A DNA stretch of 15,417 nt from SIG447 sp045577075 (GTDB lineage: Bacteria; Bacillota; Clostridia; UMGS1883; UMGS1540). Location: assembly GCA_045577075.1 (NCBI GenBank), contig JAZNHR010000022.1, positions 1-15,417 of the forward strand, in the 5' to 3' direction. The notes under the pieces were generated by a model, which saw only the letters and a list, made by a program, of their open reading frames with translations, was not told the origin of the DNA and searched no databases. Below, piece after piece: positions 1 to 6,866 of this stretch (position 1 is the stretch's first letter; the number at the start of each line of letters is the position of its first letter). The position numbers and the translations under genes are program-made.

Positions 1-1
1 T

Positions 2-421
2 GGTATGAGCAACGCCATTGAAGGGAGTTTTAACGTTGCAAAGGGAAAGTCAATAACAATAAAAGGCGATTTTAATGCTTTGTACGGACAATATCTAAGT
101 TGCGAAGGAAACCACAATTACATACAAGGAAAGTCTTGCCACACAACGGGAGACTTTAACTTCGTCCAAGGAGATTTTTTACTTGCAAGTGGAAACCAAA
201 CTGTTCTTGGTCAATATAACGTAGCTGACCCGGACAAGATATTTATTATTGGTGGCGGCACCGGGTCTGTCTCTTCGAGCAGAAGAAACATATTCACCAT
301 TGACCGAAAAGGAAACGTCACCTTTGCGGGCAACGCGGTTTGGACGGACAAAACTACCGGGGACTTGTATGAGGTGTACGTGGATAACGGGAAGCTGACA
401 ATGACTTTAAAGGAGGCATAA
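2..421 (+). CDS. Phage structural/tail appendage protein, beta-roll repeats (5' end probably outside window)
   Basis: The frame is open to the left window edge. An ATG lies at 5, but only four bases precede it, so a start there cannot be judged and the protein probably begins upstream. Residues about 6 to 65 (counted from the ATG) form four to five 14-residue repeats of the pattern G-[DNS]-[FHQ]-N-x3-G-x6, the spacing seen in YadA/Hep_Hag-type left-handed beta-rolls. A Gly-rich turn follows (IIGGGTG), then a C-terminal segment (NIFTIDRKGNVTFAG) like the end domains of phage fibres and baseplate-appendage proteins. The stop is one base before the ATG of the collagen-like fibre gene, and that gene's AAGGAGG site lies inside this one, so the two are probably co-translated. 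A virion-surface structural role is inferred from repeats and context; no enzymatic motif is visible. Confidence 0.7.
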   Translation, partial: GMSNAIEGSFNVAKGKSITIKGDFNALYGQYLSCEGNHNYIQGKSCHTTGDFNFVQGDFLLASGNQTVLGQYNVADPDKIFIIGGGTGSVSSSRRNIFTIDRKGNVTFAGNAVWTDKTTGDLYEVYVDNGKLTMTLKEA

Positions 422-422
422 T

Positions 423-3400
423 ATGGCGGTGACGTTCTTAACAAATGAAGATAAAAAAGAAATACAGCAGAAAATTGATGAAAACGCAGGGCAAGCCGGA
501 GTTTCTCCTACAATTTCTGTTACTAAAACCCAGAACGGACACACAGTGAGTGTAACGGACGTAGAAGGTATAAAAAGTTTTGACGTTTTCAATGGCATTG
601 ACGGTTCGCAAGGCCCCCAAGGTGAGACCGGACCGCAAGGCCCGGCAGGACCGCAGGGGCCAACAGGTGCGCAGGGAATACAGGGAGAGCAAGGCCCAAA
701 AGGTGACACTGGGGAAGCAGGACCGAAGGGAGAAGATGGTGTGCCGGGCGTACCTGGTAAAGATGGTAAAGACGGCGTTTCTGTTACACATTCTTGGAAT
801 GGCACAACCTTAACTGTCACGTCAGCCAGCGGTACATCTTCGGCAGACCTAAAAGGCGAACAGGGCTTGCAAGGTGAAAAAGGCGAGGATGGCAAAGACG
901 GAACTTCCGTAACTGTAGCGAGCGTATCGGAAAGTACGGAAGACGGCGGCTCAAATGTTGTGACTTTCAGCGACGGGAAAACTTTGACTATCAAGAATGG
1001 CAGTAAGGGTAGTGTGGGTGCTACTGGCGCAAATGGTAAAGACGGCTACACGCCCGTCAAAGGCGTGGATTATTTCACTGCTGATGATAAGTCCGAATTT
1101 TCCGAGTATATTGCTTCCGAGCTTGCAAAGAGAGGACAATTACAGCCAGAATTTGCAAATTCTATCGATGAATGTACAGATACAAGCAAGCTGTATGTGC
1201 TTCCGGATGGGTATATTTATGCTTATATGACCAAGACCGAATATACCGAGGCTCCAAACTTATATGATCGAAGCGCAGTGTCACTAAACTATAGATATAG
1301 TGGAGAGAATTTAAAGTCCGCAAACGGATATTATACTACTGATTTTATCCCTTTAGATATGTCATTGTCTGACCCTATTGTACTTAGATTTAAAGGTGGA
1401 ACGATGTGGACGGGCGTTGGTGATAAATTGCTTCTTTTTGATAAAAACAAAACATTTCTTGCAACAACTTATATTTATGGAACTTATACCAACAGTGGTT
1501 CTGAAACACACTTAGCAGAAGCCGACGGAGACGATTATATAATCAAACTTGGCTACACTTGGACAGGAACGAACGCTATTGCCAAAAACAGTAATTATGA
1601 CAATATTGCCTACATTCGTATCAATCAGCAATTGAACTCCAGTGTCATTAGTTCAGTGGACGATATACCTAATGTAAGTATTACGATTGATGCTATGGGT
1701 GGTGAAAAGACTACTACTGAGTGGACAAACACAGGCAGGTATTTTGGAACAGAAATAATTGAAATCATTTCTTCGAAGGACGAAATGACAGACACCTTAA
1801 AGAAGTATGTACTCGAAGAAACAGGCACTATTTGGAGATATGGTGAAACGACTATTAGACCAACTTTTACTAATCAGATACCTATATCAACGGATGCGGA
1901 CGGAAATGTGGTTGGGCTAATCGAAAATTACAGGTACAATTCCAGTGATGCTTTAACCGCACAGTCTGGCACAAATGCTACTGGTTTTATCCCTATTAAA
2001 GCAGGTGACACCATTCGTTTCAAAAACATTCAGTTCCGCAACGAAACAATTAACAATATCACATCAGGGACATATTATATTAGACTATATGATAGTAGTT
2101 ACGCACTGATGCTTATAGTTAGTGGGGCGAACTTTAGTACTCAGTATACAAACCACGGTTATAGTTATGAGACTGACGAAACTGGTAATCTATCCAAGCT
2201 TGTTATCTCTGACTCGCATATCACAGAAAGTGGTTATATACGCATGGCATTTGTTCCTGCTGACGAAGAAGCTATCATCACAGTGAATGAAGAAATAGTT
2301 TATACGAGCGGAGGATGTGTTTGGTATGACACGACTATTCCATATACAGGGATTGGGGCAGAAGAAACAATTCTCAATCTGGAAAATCGTATGTCTAAAG
2401 TCGAAGTTGATGTTGAAAAACTAAAAGACAATCAAAGTTCTGGTTTAGAAACAACTACGAACATCGTTATTCCCGACTACTGGAAAACTGCAATCGACGC
2501 ACTGACTGACACAGTAGTCGAAAAACAACATAATGGTGGCGCAGATGTTTTTCAGTTCATTTGGTTTTCAGACTTACACGGAGTGAACGGAGCTACAAAT
2601 TCCAATGGTGCAGGGATAAGTTCTCAAAAGTATATTGGATATATTTCGCAGTATGCATCAGATAAGTTTGACATTCCGTTTGTAGCAATTTCGGGAGATA
2701 TCATGTCTCAAGCATCGCACACGGCAGAATCGTCTGTTTGGGCGGAATTTAATAGCGTGAGACAGCTTCTTTCCCCTATTGAACGAGATAAACTTATATA
2801 CACAAAGGGTAATCACGATGGTGCATGGGGTGCACCTGTGGATGGAGTTTACTATCTCAAAAACATTGGAGGCAAGAAAATATATGACGCAATCTTCCGC
2901 AGACAATCTATTGACCGAAATCGTGTGTTTGGCGGAGATGGTTCATATTTTTACGTTGACAGTCCTCAAAAGGTGAGATTTATTATGTTGAATTGTCATA
3001 CGGATGGCGATGGTAGTGTTGATGATAATGGTAATGCCGTATACAATTCTATGAAAAGCGGCGTTTACGGGACAGAACAACTTCAATGGCTTGCATCTGC
3101 TGCGCTTGATATCCCTGAGGATTGGAGTGTTGTAATTATGGCACATCAACCATTAAATTACAGCAAAGACGGTAGTTTGCTTGCGGGTATCATTAACGCA
3201 TACAATAGCAAAACAACATACAACGGAAGCGTCGATTTGTCTGGCGATTATTGGGGAAGTGGCTTAACAACAGATTATAATACCTCTGTTATCAATGTTG
3301 ATTTTTCGGATGCAAAGGGTGAAATTATAGCATTTTTCCATGGACATATCCACAAAGATGTAATTGACACCACGACTTATTCGTTCCCTTGTATTTCTAT

Positions 3401-3560
3401 CACTACTTCAAGTGCTGATGTTAGAGACACAAATCCGATTGAGCGCGTTGTTGGTACTGCCACGGAAACAGCACTAGATATTGTGACGCTTGACAGGCTT
3501 AATCGAATGATATACATGACGCGAATTGGCGCAGGCATAGACCGTGAAATCAGTTATTAA
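423..3560 (+). CDS. Phage tail fibre / receptor-binding protein with collagen-like repeats and C-terminal metallophosphoesterase
   Basis: This is a 1045-residue protein with ATG start behind AAGGAGG (410-416). Domains in order: a short N-terminal helix (about 1-25); collagen-like G-X-Y triplets at about 58-118, with shorter runs near 145-160 and 193-209; two similar beta-rich modules at about 255-420 and 460-626, each beginning with a K-x-Y-V-L or L-Y-V-L strand and containing NYRY, G-F-I-P or D-F-I-P, and R-F-K; a predicted coiled coil at about 647-672. The C-terminal calcineurin-like phosphoesterase carries D717-L-H, G758-D759, G796-N-H-D799, H908 (MAHQPL) and G974-H975-I-H977, the expected two-metal ligand set. 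Collagen-like shaft plus variable modules indicates a fibre contacting the host surface. The phosphoesterase may cleave a phosphodiester in a surface polymer such as teichoic acid; that substrate is inference. The lysis cassette starts 27 bases downstream. Confidence 0.85.
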   Translation: MAVTFLTNEDKKEIQQKIDENAGQAGVSPTISVTKTQNGHTVSVTDVEGIKSFDVFNGIDGSQGPQGETGPQGPAGPQGPTGAQGIQGEQGPKGDTGEAGPKGEDGVPGVPGKDGKDGVSVTHSWNGTTLTVTSASGTSSADLKGEQGLQGEKGEDGKDGTSVTVASVSESTEDGGSNVVTFSDGKTLTIKNGSKGSVGATGANGKDGYTPVKGVDYFTADDKSEFSEYIASELAKRGQLQPEFANSIDECTDTSKLYVLPDGYIYAYMTKTEYTEAPNLYDRSAVSLNYRYSGENLKSANGYYTTDFIPLDMSLSDPIVLRFKGGTMWTGVGDKLLLFDKNKTFLATTYIYGTYTNSGSETHLAEADGDDYIIKLGYTWTGTNAIAKNSNYDNIAYIRINQQLNSSVISSVDDIPNVSITIDAMGGEKTTTEWTNTGRYFGTEIIEIISSKDEMTDTLKKYVLEETGTIWRYGETTIRPTFTNQIPISTDADGNVVGLIENYRYNSSDALTAQSGTNATGFIPIKAGDTIRFKNIQFRNETINNITSGTYYIRLYDSSYALMLIVSGANFSTQYTNHGYSYETDETGNLSKLVISDSHITESGYIRMAFVPADEEAIITVNEEIVYTSGGCVWYDTTIPYTGIGAEETILNLENRMSKVEVDVEKLKDNQSSGLETTTNIVIPDYWKTAIDALTDTVVEKQHNGGADVFQFIWFSDLHGVNGATNSNGAGISSQKYIGYISQYASDKFDIPFVAISGDIMSQASHTAESSVWAEFNSVRQLLSPIERDKLIYTKGNHDGAWGAPVDGVYYLKNIGGKKIYDAIFRRQSIDRNRVFGGDGSYFYVDSPQKVRFIMLNCHTDGDGSVDDNGNAVYNSMKSGVYGTEQLQWLASAALDIPEDWSVVIMAHQPLNYSKDGSLLAGIINAYNSKTTYNGSVDLSGDYWGSGLTTDYNTSVINVDFSDAKGEIIAFFHGHIHKDVIDTTTYSFPCISITTSSADVRDTNPIERVVGTATETALDIVTLDRLNRMIYMTRIGAGIDREISY

Positions 3561-3587
3561 ACCAAATCTAAGAAGCGGAGGGACGAA

Positions 3588-3821
3588 ATGAATGAGGTTA
3601 CAGTGGCAATCCTTTCCTTTTTTGGGACAACCATAGGAACACTGGGCGGTATACTGGTAGCAAACAAACTAACGAATTACCGACTTGAGCAACTGGAAAA
3701 AAAGGTGGAGAAGCATAACAATTTGGTGGAGCGCATGGCAAGGGTGGAGGACAGCGCAAAAAGCGCGCACCATCGAATAGACGAATTAAGAGAGGAGCAT
3801 TTACATGAAGGACAGAATTAA
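3588..3821 (+). CDS. Small phage lysis-module protein, one TM segment plus coiled coil (XhlA/holin-accessory-like)
   Basis: The 77-residue product has an N-terminal hydrophobic Gly-rich segment (about 5-27, ending ILVANKL) and then a charged amphipathic helix (about 30-70; LEQLEKKVEK with regular Leu/Val spacing) ending in HRIDELREEH. This one-TM-plus-coiled-coil design is typical of small proteins next to holins in Clostridia and Bacillus phages (XhlA-like). The start follows a GGAGGG site. The next gene, a holin, begins inside this one at 3805, giving a 17-base overlap and suggesting translational coupling. A role in membrane disruption or holin regulation is inferred from position and topology; no specific family is recognised with certainty. 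Confidence 0.75.
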   Translation: MNEVTVAILSFFGTTIGTLGGILVANKLTNYRLEQLEKKVEKHNNLVERMARVEDSAKSAHHRIDELREEHLHEGQN

Positions 3822-3984
3822 AAGCCCGGTATTATGGCTTTCCATGGCGGCGCTTTTGGCGTTTGTGACGAAGGAATGGCTGGGGTGGGAAATTCCGAAG
3901 CTGGACGAGTTTGTGGAGCTATTGCTTGCGGCCCTTATGGCGTTCGGCGTGGTGAATAACCCCACGGACAAGCAGCATTTTTGA
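3805..3984 (+). CDS. Phage holin (phi-LC3 / Phage_holin_1-like), 59 aa
   Basis: A short 59-residue frame begins at ATG 3805, preceded by GAGGAG, and ends with TGA at 3982-3984. The product opens with a basic tip (MKDRIK), has two hydrophobic helices (about 8-22 and 36-50) separated by a short polar turn, and ends with GVVNNPTDKQHF. The NNPTDK ending after the second helix is characteristic of small phi-LC3-type holins. The gene sits between the XhlA-like gene, which it overlaps by 17 bases, and the amidase. The amidase's ribosome site (GAGGAGGG, 3983-3990) begins in this gene's stop codon. The expected role is to form the inner-membrane lesion that releases or activates the amidase at lysis. 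Confidence 0.8.
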   Translation: MKDRIKSPVLWLSMAALLAFVTKEWLGWEIPKLDEFVELLLAALMAFGVVNNPTDKQHF

Positions 3985-3996
3985 GGAGGGTTTGAC

Positions 3997-4620
3997 GTGC
4001 GGCAGATTGCATATAACAAAGCGGCAAGAACGGAAAAACCGAAGTACATCGTAGTACATACGACGGGAAACCCTAGGCGCGGTGCGGATGCAGAGGCACA
4101 TTTTCAGTACTGGGACAGCGCAAATGTCGGCCAGAGTGCCGATTTTGTGGTGGACGACAAGCAGGCTTTACAGATTAACGACTACAACAAATATTACACG
4201 TGGCATTGTGGCGACGGCAAAGGAAAGTACGGCATTACCAATTCCAATTCTATCGGCATCGAAATCTGCGTCAATGCGGACGGGGATTTTGAAAAGGCGC
4301 TGGAGAATGCGGCGGCGCTCATCGGGAAGCTGAAGGCGGAGACGGGCATAGAAAACGTGGTGCGGCATTACGACGCGTCCCGAAAGCTTTGCCCGGCAGA
4401 ACTTTCGAAAGACAACTGGAACGGGTGGTACAAATTCTTAGACTTAGTAAATCACCCGAAGGTACAGGAGCTTACAAGCGTCAACGACCTTGTATGGGAG
4501 ATGGCGGAAAGAGGCATTATTTCCGACAAGGAACTTTGGCTTAAAAAACTAAACGAGGACGTGAATACATACTGGCTTGCGCGAAAGACGGTGCATTTTT
4601 TGAGAAAGAAACGGGTGTAG
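3997..4620 (+). CDS. Phage endolysin: N-acetylmuramoyl-L-alanine amidase (Amidase_2 / T7-lysozyme fold)
   Basis: The 207-residue protein uses a GTG start with an excellent GAGGAGGG site six bases upstream. It hydrolyses the lactyl-L-Ala bond of peptidoglycan at lysis. Putative zinc ligands are H21 (VVHTT), H124 (VRHYDAS) and C132 (RKLCP). K130 two residues before the Cys reproduces the K128/C130 arrangement of T7 lysozyme, and H124 matches its H122. TWHCGDG (67-73) and IGIEIC (86-91) are further family segments. Residues about 150-207 form a short C-terminal extension (V-W-E-M-A-x-R-G-I-I-S-D) that may bind the cell wall. It is the last gene of the lysis cassette; a strong terminator begins five bases after its stop. 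Substrate preference is inferred from the family. Confidence 0.92.
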   Translation: MRQIAYNKAARTEKPKYIVVHTTGNPRRGADAEAHFQYWDSANVGQSADFVVDDKQALQINDYNKYYTWHCGDGKGKYGITNSNSIGIEICVNADGDFEKALENAAALIGKLKAETGIENVVRHYDASRKLCPAELSKDNWNGWYKFLDLVNHPKVQELTSVNDLVWEMAERGIISDKELWLKKLNEDVNTYWLARKTVHFLRKKRV

Positions 4621-4624
4621 AACG

Positions 4625-4654
4625 GCGGGGCTTTTTGCCCCGCTTTTTCTTTTG
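4625..4654 (+). terminator. Intrinsic terminator of the phage lysis operon
   Basis: A perfect 7-bp GC stem, GCGGGGC (4625-4631) with GCCCCGC (4637-4643), encloses a TTTTT loop and is followed by TTTTTCTTTT. It lies directly after the amidase stop and would end phage late transcription before the chromosomal minus-strand genes. Confidence 0.92.
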
Positions 4655-4655
4655 C

Positions 4656-4740
4656 TCGGGGATTTTTCGGGGGATAAAAATAAAAACCGCGTAAAAACGC
4701 GGTTTAAAAAGCAAATGGTAGAGACAGTAGGACTTGAACC
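4656..4740. other. Candidate prophage attachment junction (attR) at the tRNA-Val 3' end
   Basis: The phage lysis cassette, normally next to one end of a Firmicutes prophage, stops here against the 3' half of a tRNA gene, a favoured attachment location for tyrosine integrases. The tRNA's first acceptor pair is G1.U72 rather than G-C, which would fit a 3' end partly rebuilt by phage sequence. The other att copy and the integrase lie outside the window, so the core cannot be delimited. Confidence 0.35.
4684..4705 (-). terminator. Intrinsic terminator downstream of tRNA-Val
   Basis: An 8-bp stem, AAACCGCG (4684-4691) with CGCGGTTT (4698-4705), has a six-base A/T loop. Read on the minus strand it is followed by TTTTATTTTTATCC. 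It lies ten bases past the tRNA CCA end, so it terminates tRNA-Val. If the tRNA 3' end is the integration site, this terminator was brought by the phage. Confidence 0.7.
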
Positions 4741-4792
4741 TACGACCTCTCGCATGTGAAGCGAGCGCTCTAACCAGCTGAGCTATGCCTCC
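4716..4792 (-). tRNA. tRNA-Val (anticodon CAC)
   Basis: The minus strand folds as a complete cloverleaf. The acceptor GGAGGCA pairs with TGTCTCT and includes two G.U pairs, one of them the terminal G1.U72. The D arm carries AGCTCAGCTGGTTAGAGC. The anticodon stem CTCGC/GCGAG encloses loop TTCACAT (CAC, reading GTG Val codons). The T arm is GTAGG-TTCAAGT-CCTAC, and CCA is encoded. The terminal G.U wobble is unusual for a tRNA-Val. Confidence 0.95.
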
Positions 4793-4803
4793 AAAACGCA
4801 TTT

Positions 4804-4832
4804 AGTATATCATATAAAAAAGCAAAAAGCAA
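4804..4832 (-). promoter_or_regulatory. tRNA-Val promoter overlapping the trmB terminator
   Basis: On the minus strand a TATACT -10 (4804-4809) lies 11 bases before the mature tRNA 5' end. A TTGCTT -35 (4827-4832) sits exactly 17 bases further upstream. The -35 bases are part of the hairpin stem that terminates trmB. Confidence 0.6.
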
Positions 4833-4853
4833 GTCTTTTTTAAAGACTTGCTT
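4827..4853 (-). terminator. Intrinsic terminator of the trmB operon
   Basis: A 12-bp stem, AAGCAAGTCTTT (4827-4838) with AAAGACTTGCTT (4842-4853), has a three-base loop. On the minus strand a T-rich tract (TTTTGCTTTTTT) follows. It starts eight bases past the trmB stop. Confidence 0.88.
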
Positions 4854-4860
4854 AAAATAT

Positions 4861-5475
4861 TTAGGAAAGGCGTGCTTTTAAGCGACAAATAGGAAATCCT
4901 TTGGATGAAAAGTTCTGCTCGTATTCGGTCATTACATTTTCCGGATCGTTTTCTGCGTGCAGGTCTCGGGTTACGCTTTCCAAAGTAAAGCCTGCCTCGG
5001 GCAGCGTTTCCAAAGAGAAGTCAAAAAGGTTAACATTATCTGTTTTCATGATAATTTCTCCATTTGGAACTAAAAGCGTTTTGTAGAAAGCAAGAAAGGA
5101 GGGGGCGGTAAGCCGCCGCTTTGCATGCTTTGTGCGCGGCCAGGGGTCGCTAAAGTTTAGGTAAATTCTTGAAACCTTATTTTGAAGGGGAAACTCTGCT
5201 AACTTCATAATGTCGCCGGAGAAAAACTGTACGTTCTCAAGCTCTGCCTTGGCAGCTTTCTCCATGGCAAGCACTAAAACGCTGGAAACTTTTTCAACGG
5301 CAAGATACTGCACGCTTGGATTCCGCCTTGCCATCTCTGTGATGAAGGCGCCTTTGCCACAGCCAATTTCAAGATGCAGTGGGCTTTTTGAGGAAAGGTC
5401 CTCCGCCTTCTGTACAAGATAAGCCGACACGGCCTCCAGTCTTTCTTTTTCATGTTTTTTATGTCGCATCCGCAT
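4861..5475 (-). CDS. trmB: tRNA (guanine-N7-)-methyltransferase
   Basis: The 204-residue class I SAM-dependent methyltransferase forms m7G46 in the variable loop of tRNAs. The SAM-binding motif E36-IGCGKG is followed by the acidic strand-2 end (AVEK, 59-62). The TrmB hallmark is N107-F-S-D-P-W-P with H117-x-K-R-R-L-T, then T145-D-N-x-x-L-F and the C-terminal T183-E-Y-E-x-x-F-x-x-x-G-x-P-I. Length is normal for the family. The start MRMRHKK is the usual basic N-terminus; an AAAGGA site precedes it. It is the last gene of an operon: the ABC-like gene ends 23 bases upstream, and a terminator follows. Confidence 0.96.
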   Translation of the reverse strand: MRMRHKKHEKERLEAVSAYLVQKAEDLSSKSPLHLEIGCGKGAFITEMARRNPSVQYLAVEKVSSVLVLAMEKAAKAELENVQFFSGDIMKLAEFPLQNKVSRIYLNFSDPWPRTKHAKRRLTAPSFLAFYKTLLVPNGEIIMKTDNVNLFDFSLETLPEAGFTLESVTRDLHAENDPENVMTEYEQNFSSKGFPICRLKARLS

Positions 5476-5498
5476 AGGGGTTCGTCCTTTCTGCTTTG

Positions 5499-6866
5499 TT
5501 ATAGTAGAATTTCAGTCGGTTCTGCCGTTATATTGGGTGTTGGAGAAAGGGCGCGTTGCACACCCTCTTCGCTTGAAAAAACAATAGCCCCGGCACCGGT
5601 TTTGGCACATACGGCGGAAAGAAGCGTAAGGAGTTCATATCTGTCCGCACGAGCAAGAGAGTCGATGTCGGAAAGTAAAATCAGTTTTGCTTCCGCGAAA
5701 GCGGCACAAACAATTCCAAGCTGCAAAACCTCAAAAATACTTTCGCGATCTACAGGCATTTTTCCGTAGTCATAAGGCAGGGAAAGTGCGCTGTAAAACT
5801 GCGAGGTGTCCTGTCTTAGGGAAGGCCGCACGGCATAGGCGCAAACAATAGAATCAATAGTTTTTACGGGGGGAATCGGCATCTTAGCCGAAACGGACAT
5901 CACGTTTTTCGCAAACTTTTTGGTAATAGATGCATCACCTATTAAAATTTTGCCCTTTACAGGTTTCCTTTTCCCGGAGAAAATGGACACACCGTTTTTA
6001 CACGCAAAAGAAACGATTTCGCCTTTGTGCAGGGTAAAATCCAGTCTTCTCATTCCTCTTGCCGGCAAAACATGGTTGGCCCGTAACAAAGCGGTTTCAT
6101 CTTTTATTTTTTGCGGTATCGGTGCAGATTCAAAAGCATGCTCCAAAAACGAAACATACGGGTGAGAAGCGCCTTCAAGAGATATAAGACGGTCATGCTT
6201 TGTAATATAAATCTGTTCACCAAATTGGCGCGCAAATGCAATGTCTGAGGTTAAAAGTAAAAGCGCAATGTTTTTAATTTTACAAATTTTAATAAGAAGC
6301 GTAAAGAGGGACTCTTTTTCTTCATCACTTAAATCCGGTGTATGTGTATACGCGATTGCCAACGCCGGGTCTGTAGAAAGTGCCGCGGCATACAGTACAG
6401 CGCGTATTTCCTTTTCTGAGAGGGCAGACATACGTTTTTTGAGAATGCGTTCAGGTGTTTGAATGCCAAAAAGTTGCATAATACGCTTTGCATCCATCAG
6501 AATTTCTCCGGACGATTTTTTTACACTTTCACGAAACGGCATGGTAATATAATTTTGTACTTGCATATTCAGTTTGCCCACCATATTCGGCTCGGGCAAA
6601 ACAGCAATATTCATCATGCGAACAAAGCGCATATCTTCGTCAGAAAGACGTTCAATTTCCGCACTGTCCACTAAAAGAGTGCCGGAATATGTATAAGGAT
6701 GCGGCAGTGTGCGCAGAAAAACGTTTGGAAGATGATAAAGACTTCCTGCCGAGGTGCCGCAAATAGCAACAATCTCGCCTCGCATGATTTCTAAATTCAC
6801 ATCTGTGAAAATTTGTTTATTGCCGTAACGAAGAGAAAAATCCTTTAAGCTTAGTGCCTTATCCAA
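5499..6866 (-). CDS. Tandem ABC-ATPase-like protein with lost catalytic motifs (degenerate OppD/OppF type)
   Basis: The 455-residue protein has two ABC-ATPase-like halves (about 1-245 and 255-455). The first half follows OppD/DppD in layout: a hydrophobic strand then GTSAGSLY at the Walker A site (37-44; the K-S/T is replaced by L-Y), VLPEP at the Q-loop (Gln absent), L149-SEKE for LSGGQ, AIAYTHTP at Walker B (Asp-Glu replaced by Tyr-Thr), TSD instead of THD at the H-loop, and HPYVSFL near the end. In the second half the P-loop segment is shortened (ACKNGVSIFSGK), Walker B keeps one Asp (LLSDIDS) and the switch His is Ser. The start is TTG with a strong AAAGGAGG eight bases upstream, and it overlaps the membrane-protein gene by eight bases. 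A non-hydrolysing or regulatory role is inferred. It could be a decaying transporter, but the frame is intact. Confidence 0.75.
   Translation of the reverse strand: MDKALSLKDFSLRYGNKQIFTDVNLEIMRGEIVAICGTSAGSLYHLPNVFLRTLPHPYTYSGTLLVDSAEIERLSDEDMRFVRMMNIAVLPEPNMVGKLNMQVQNYITMPFRESVKKSSGEILMDAKRIMQLFGIQTPERILKKRMSALSEKEIRAVLYAAALSTDPALAIAYTHTPDLSDEEKESLFTLLIKICKIKNIALLLLTSDIAFARQFGEQIYITKHDRLISLEGASHPYVSFLEHAFESAPIPQKIKDETALLRANHVLPARGMRRLDFTLHKGEIVSFACKNGVSIFSGKRKPVKGKILIGDASITKKFAKNVMSVSAKMPIPPVKTIDSIVCAYAVRPSLRQDTSQFYSALSLPYDYGKMPVDRESIFEVLQLGIVCAAFAEAKLILLSDIDSLARADRYELLTLLSAVCAKTGAGAIVFSSEEGVQRALSPTPNITAEPTEILL

Noticed and set aside
407..994. A 195-codon minus-strand open frame rich in Pro/Ser/Cys
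   Set aside because: It is the complement of the collagen-like triplet region; the repeated GGN codons make long antisense frames. No ribosome site or independent motif supports it.
4541..4801. A minus-strand open frame starting MRFGGIAQLVRA
   Set aside because: It is the spurious translation of the tRNA-Val gene and the amidase antisense, a common artefact of tRNA sequences.
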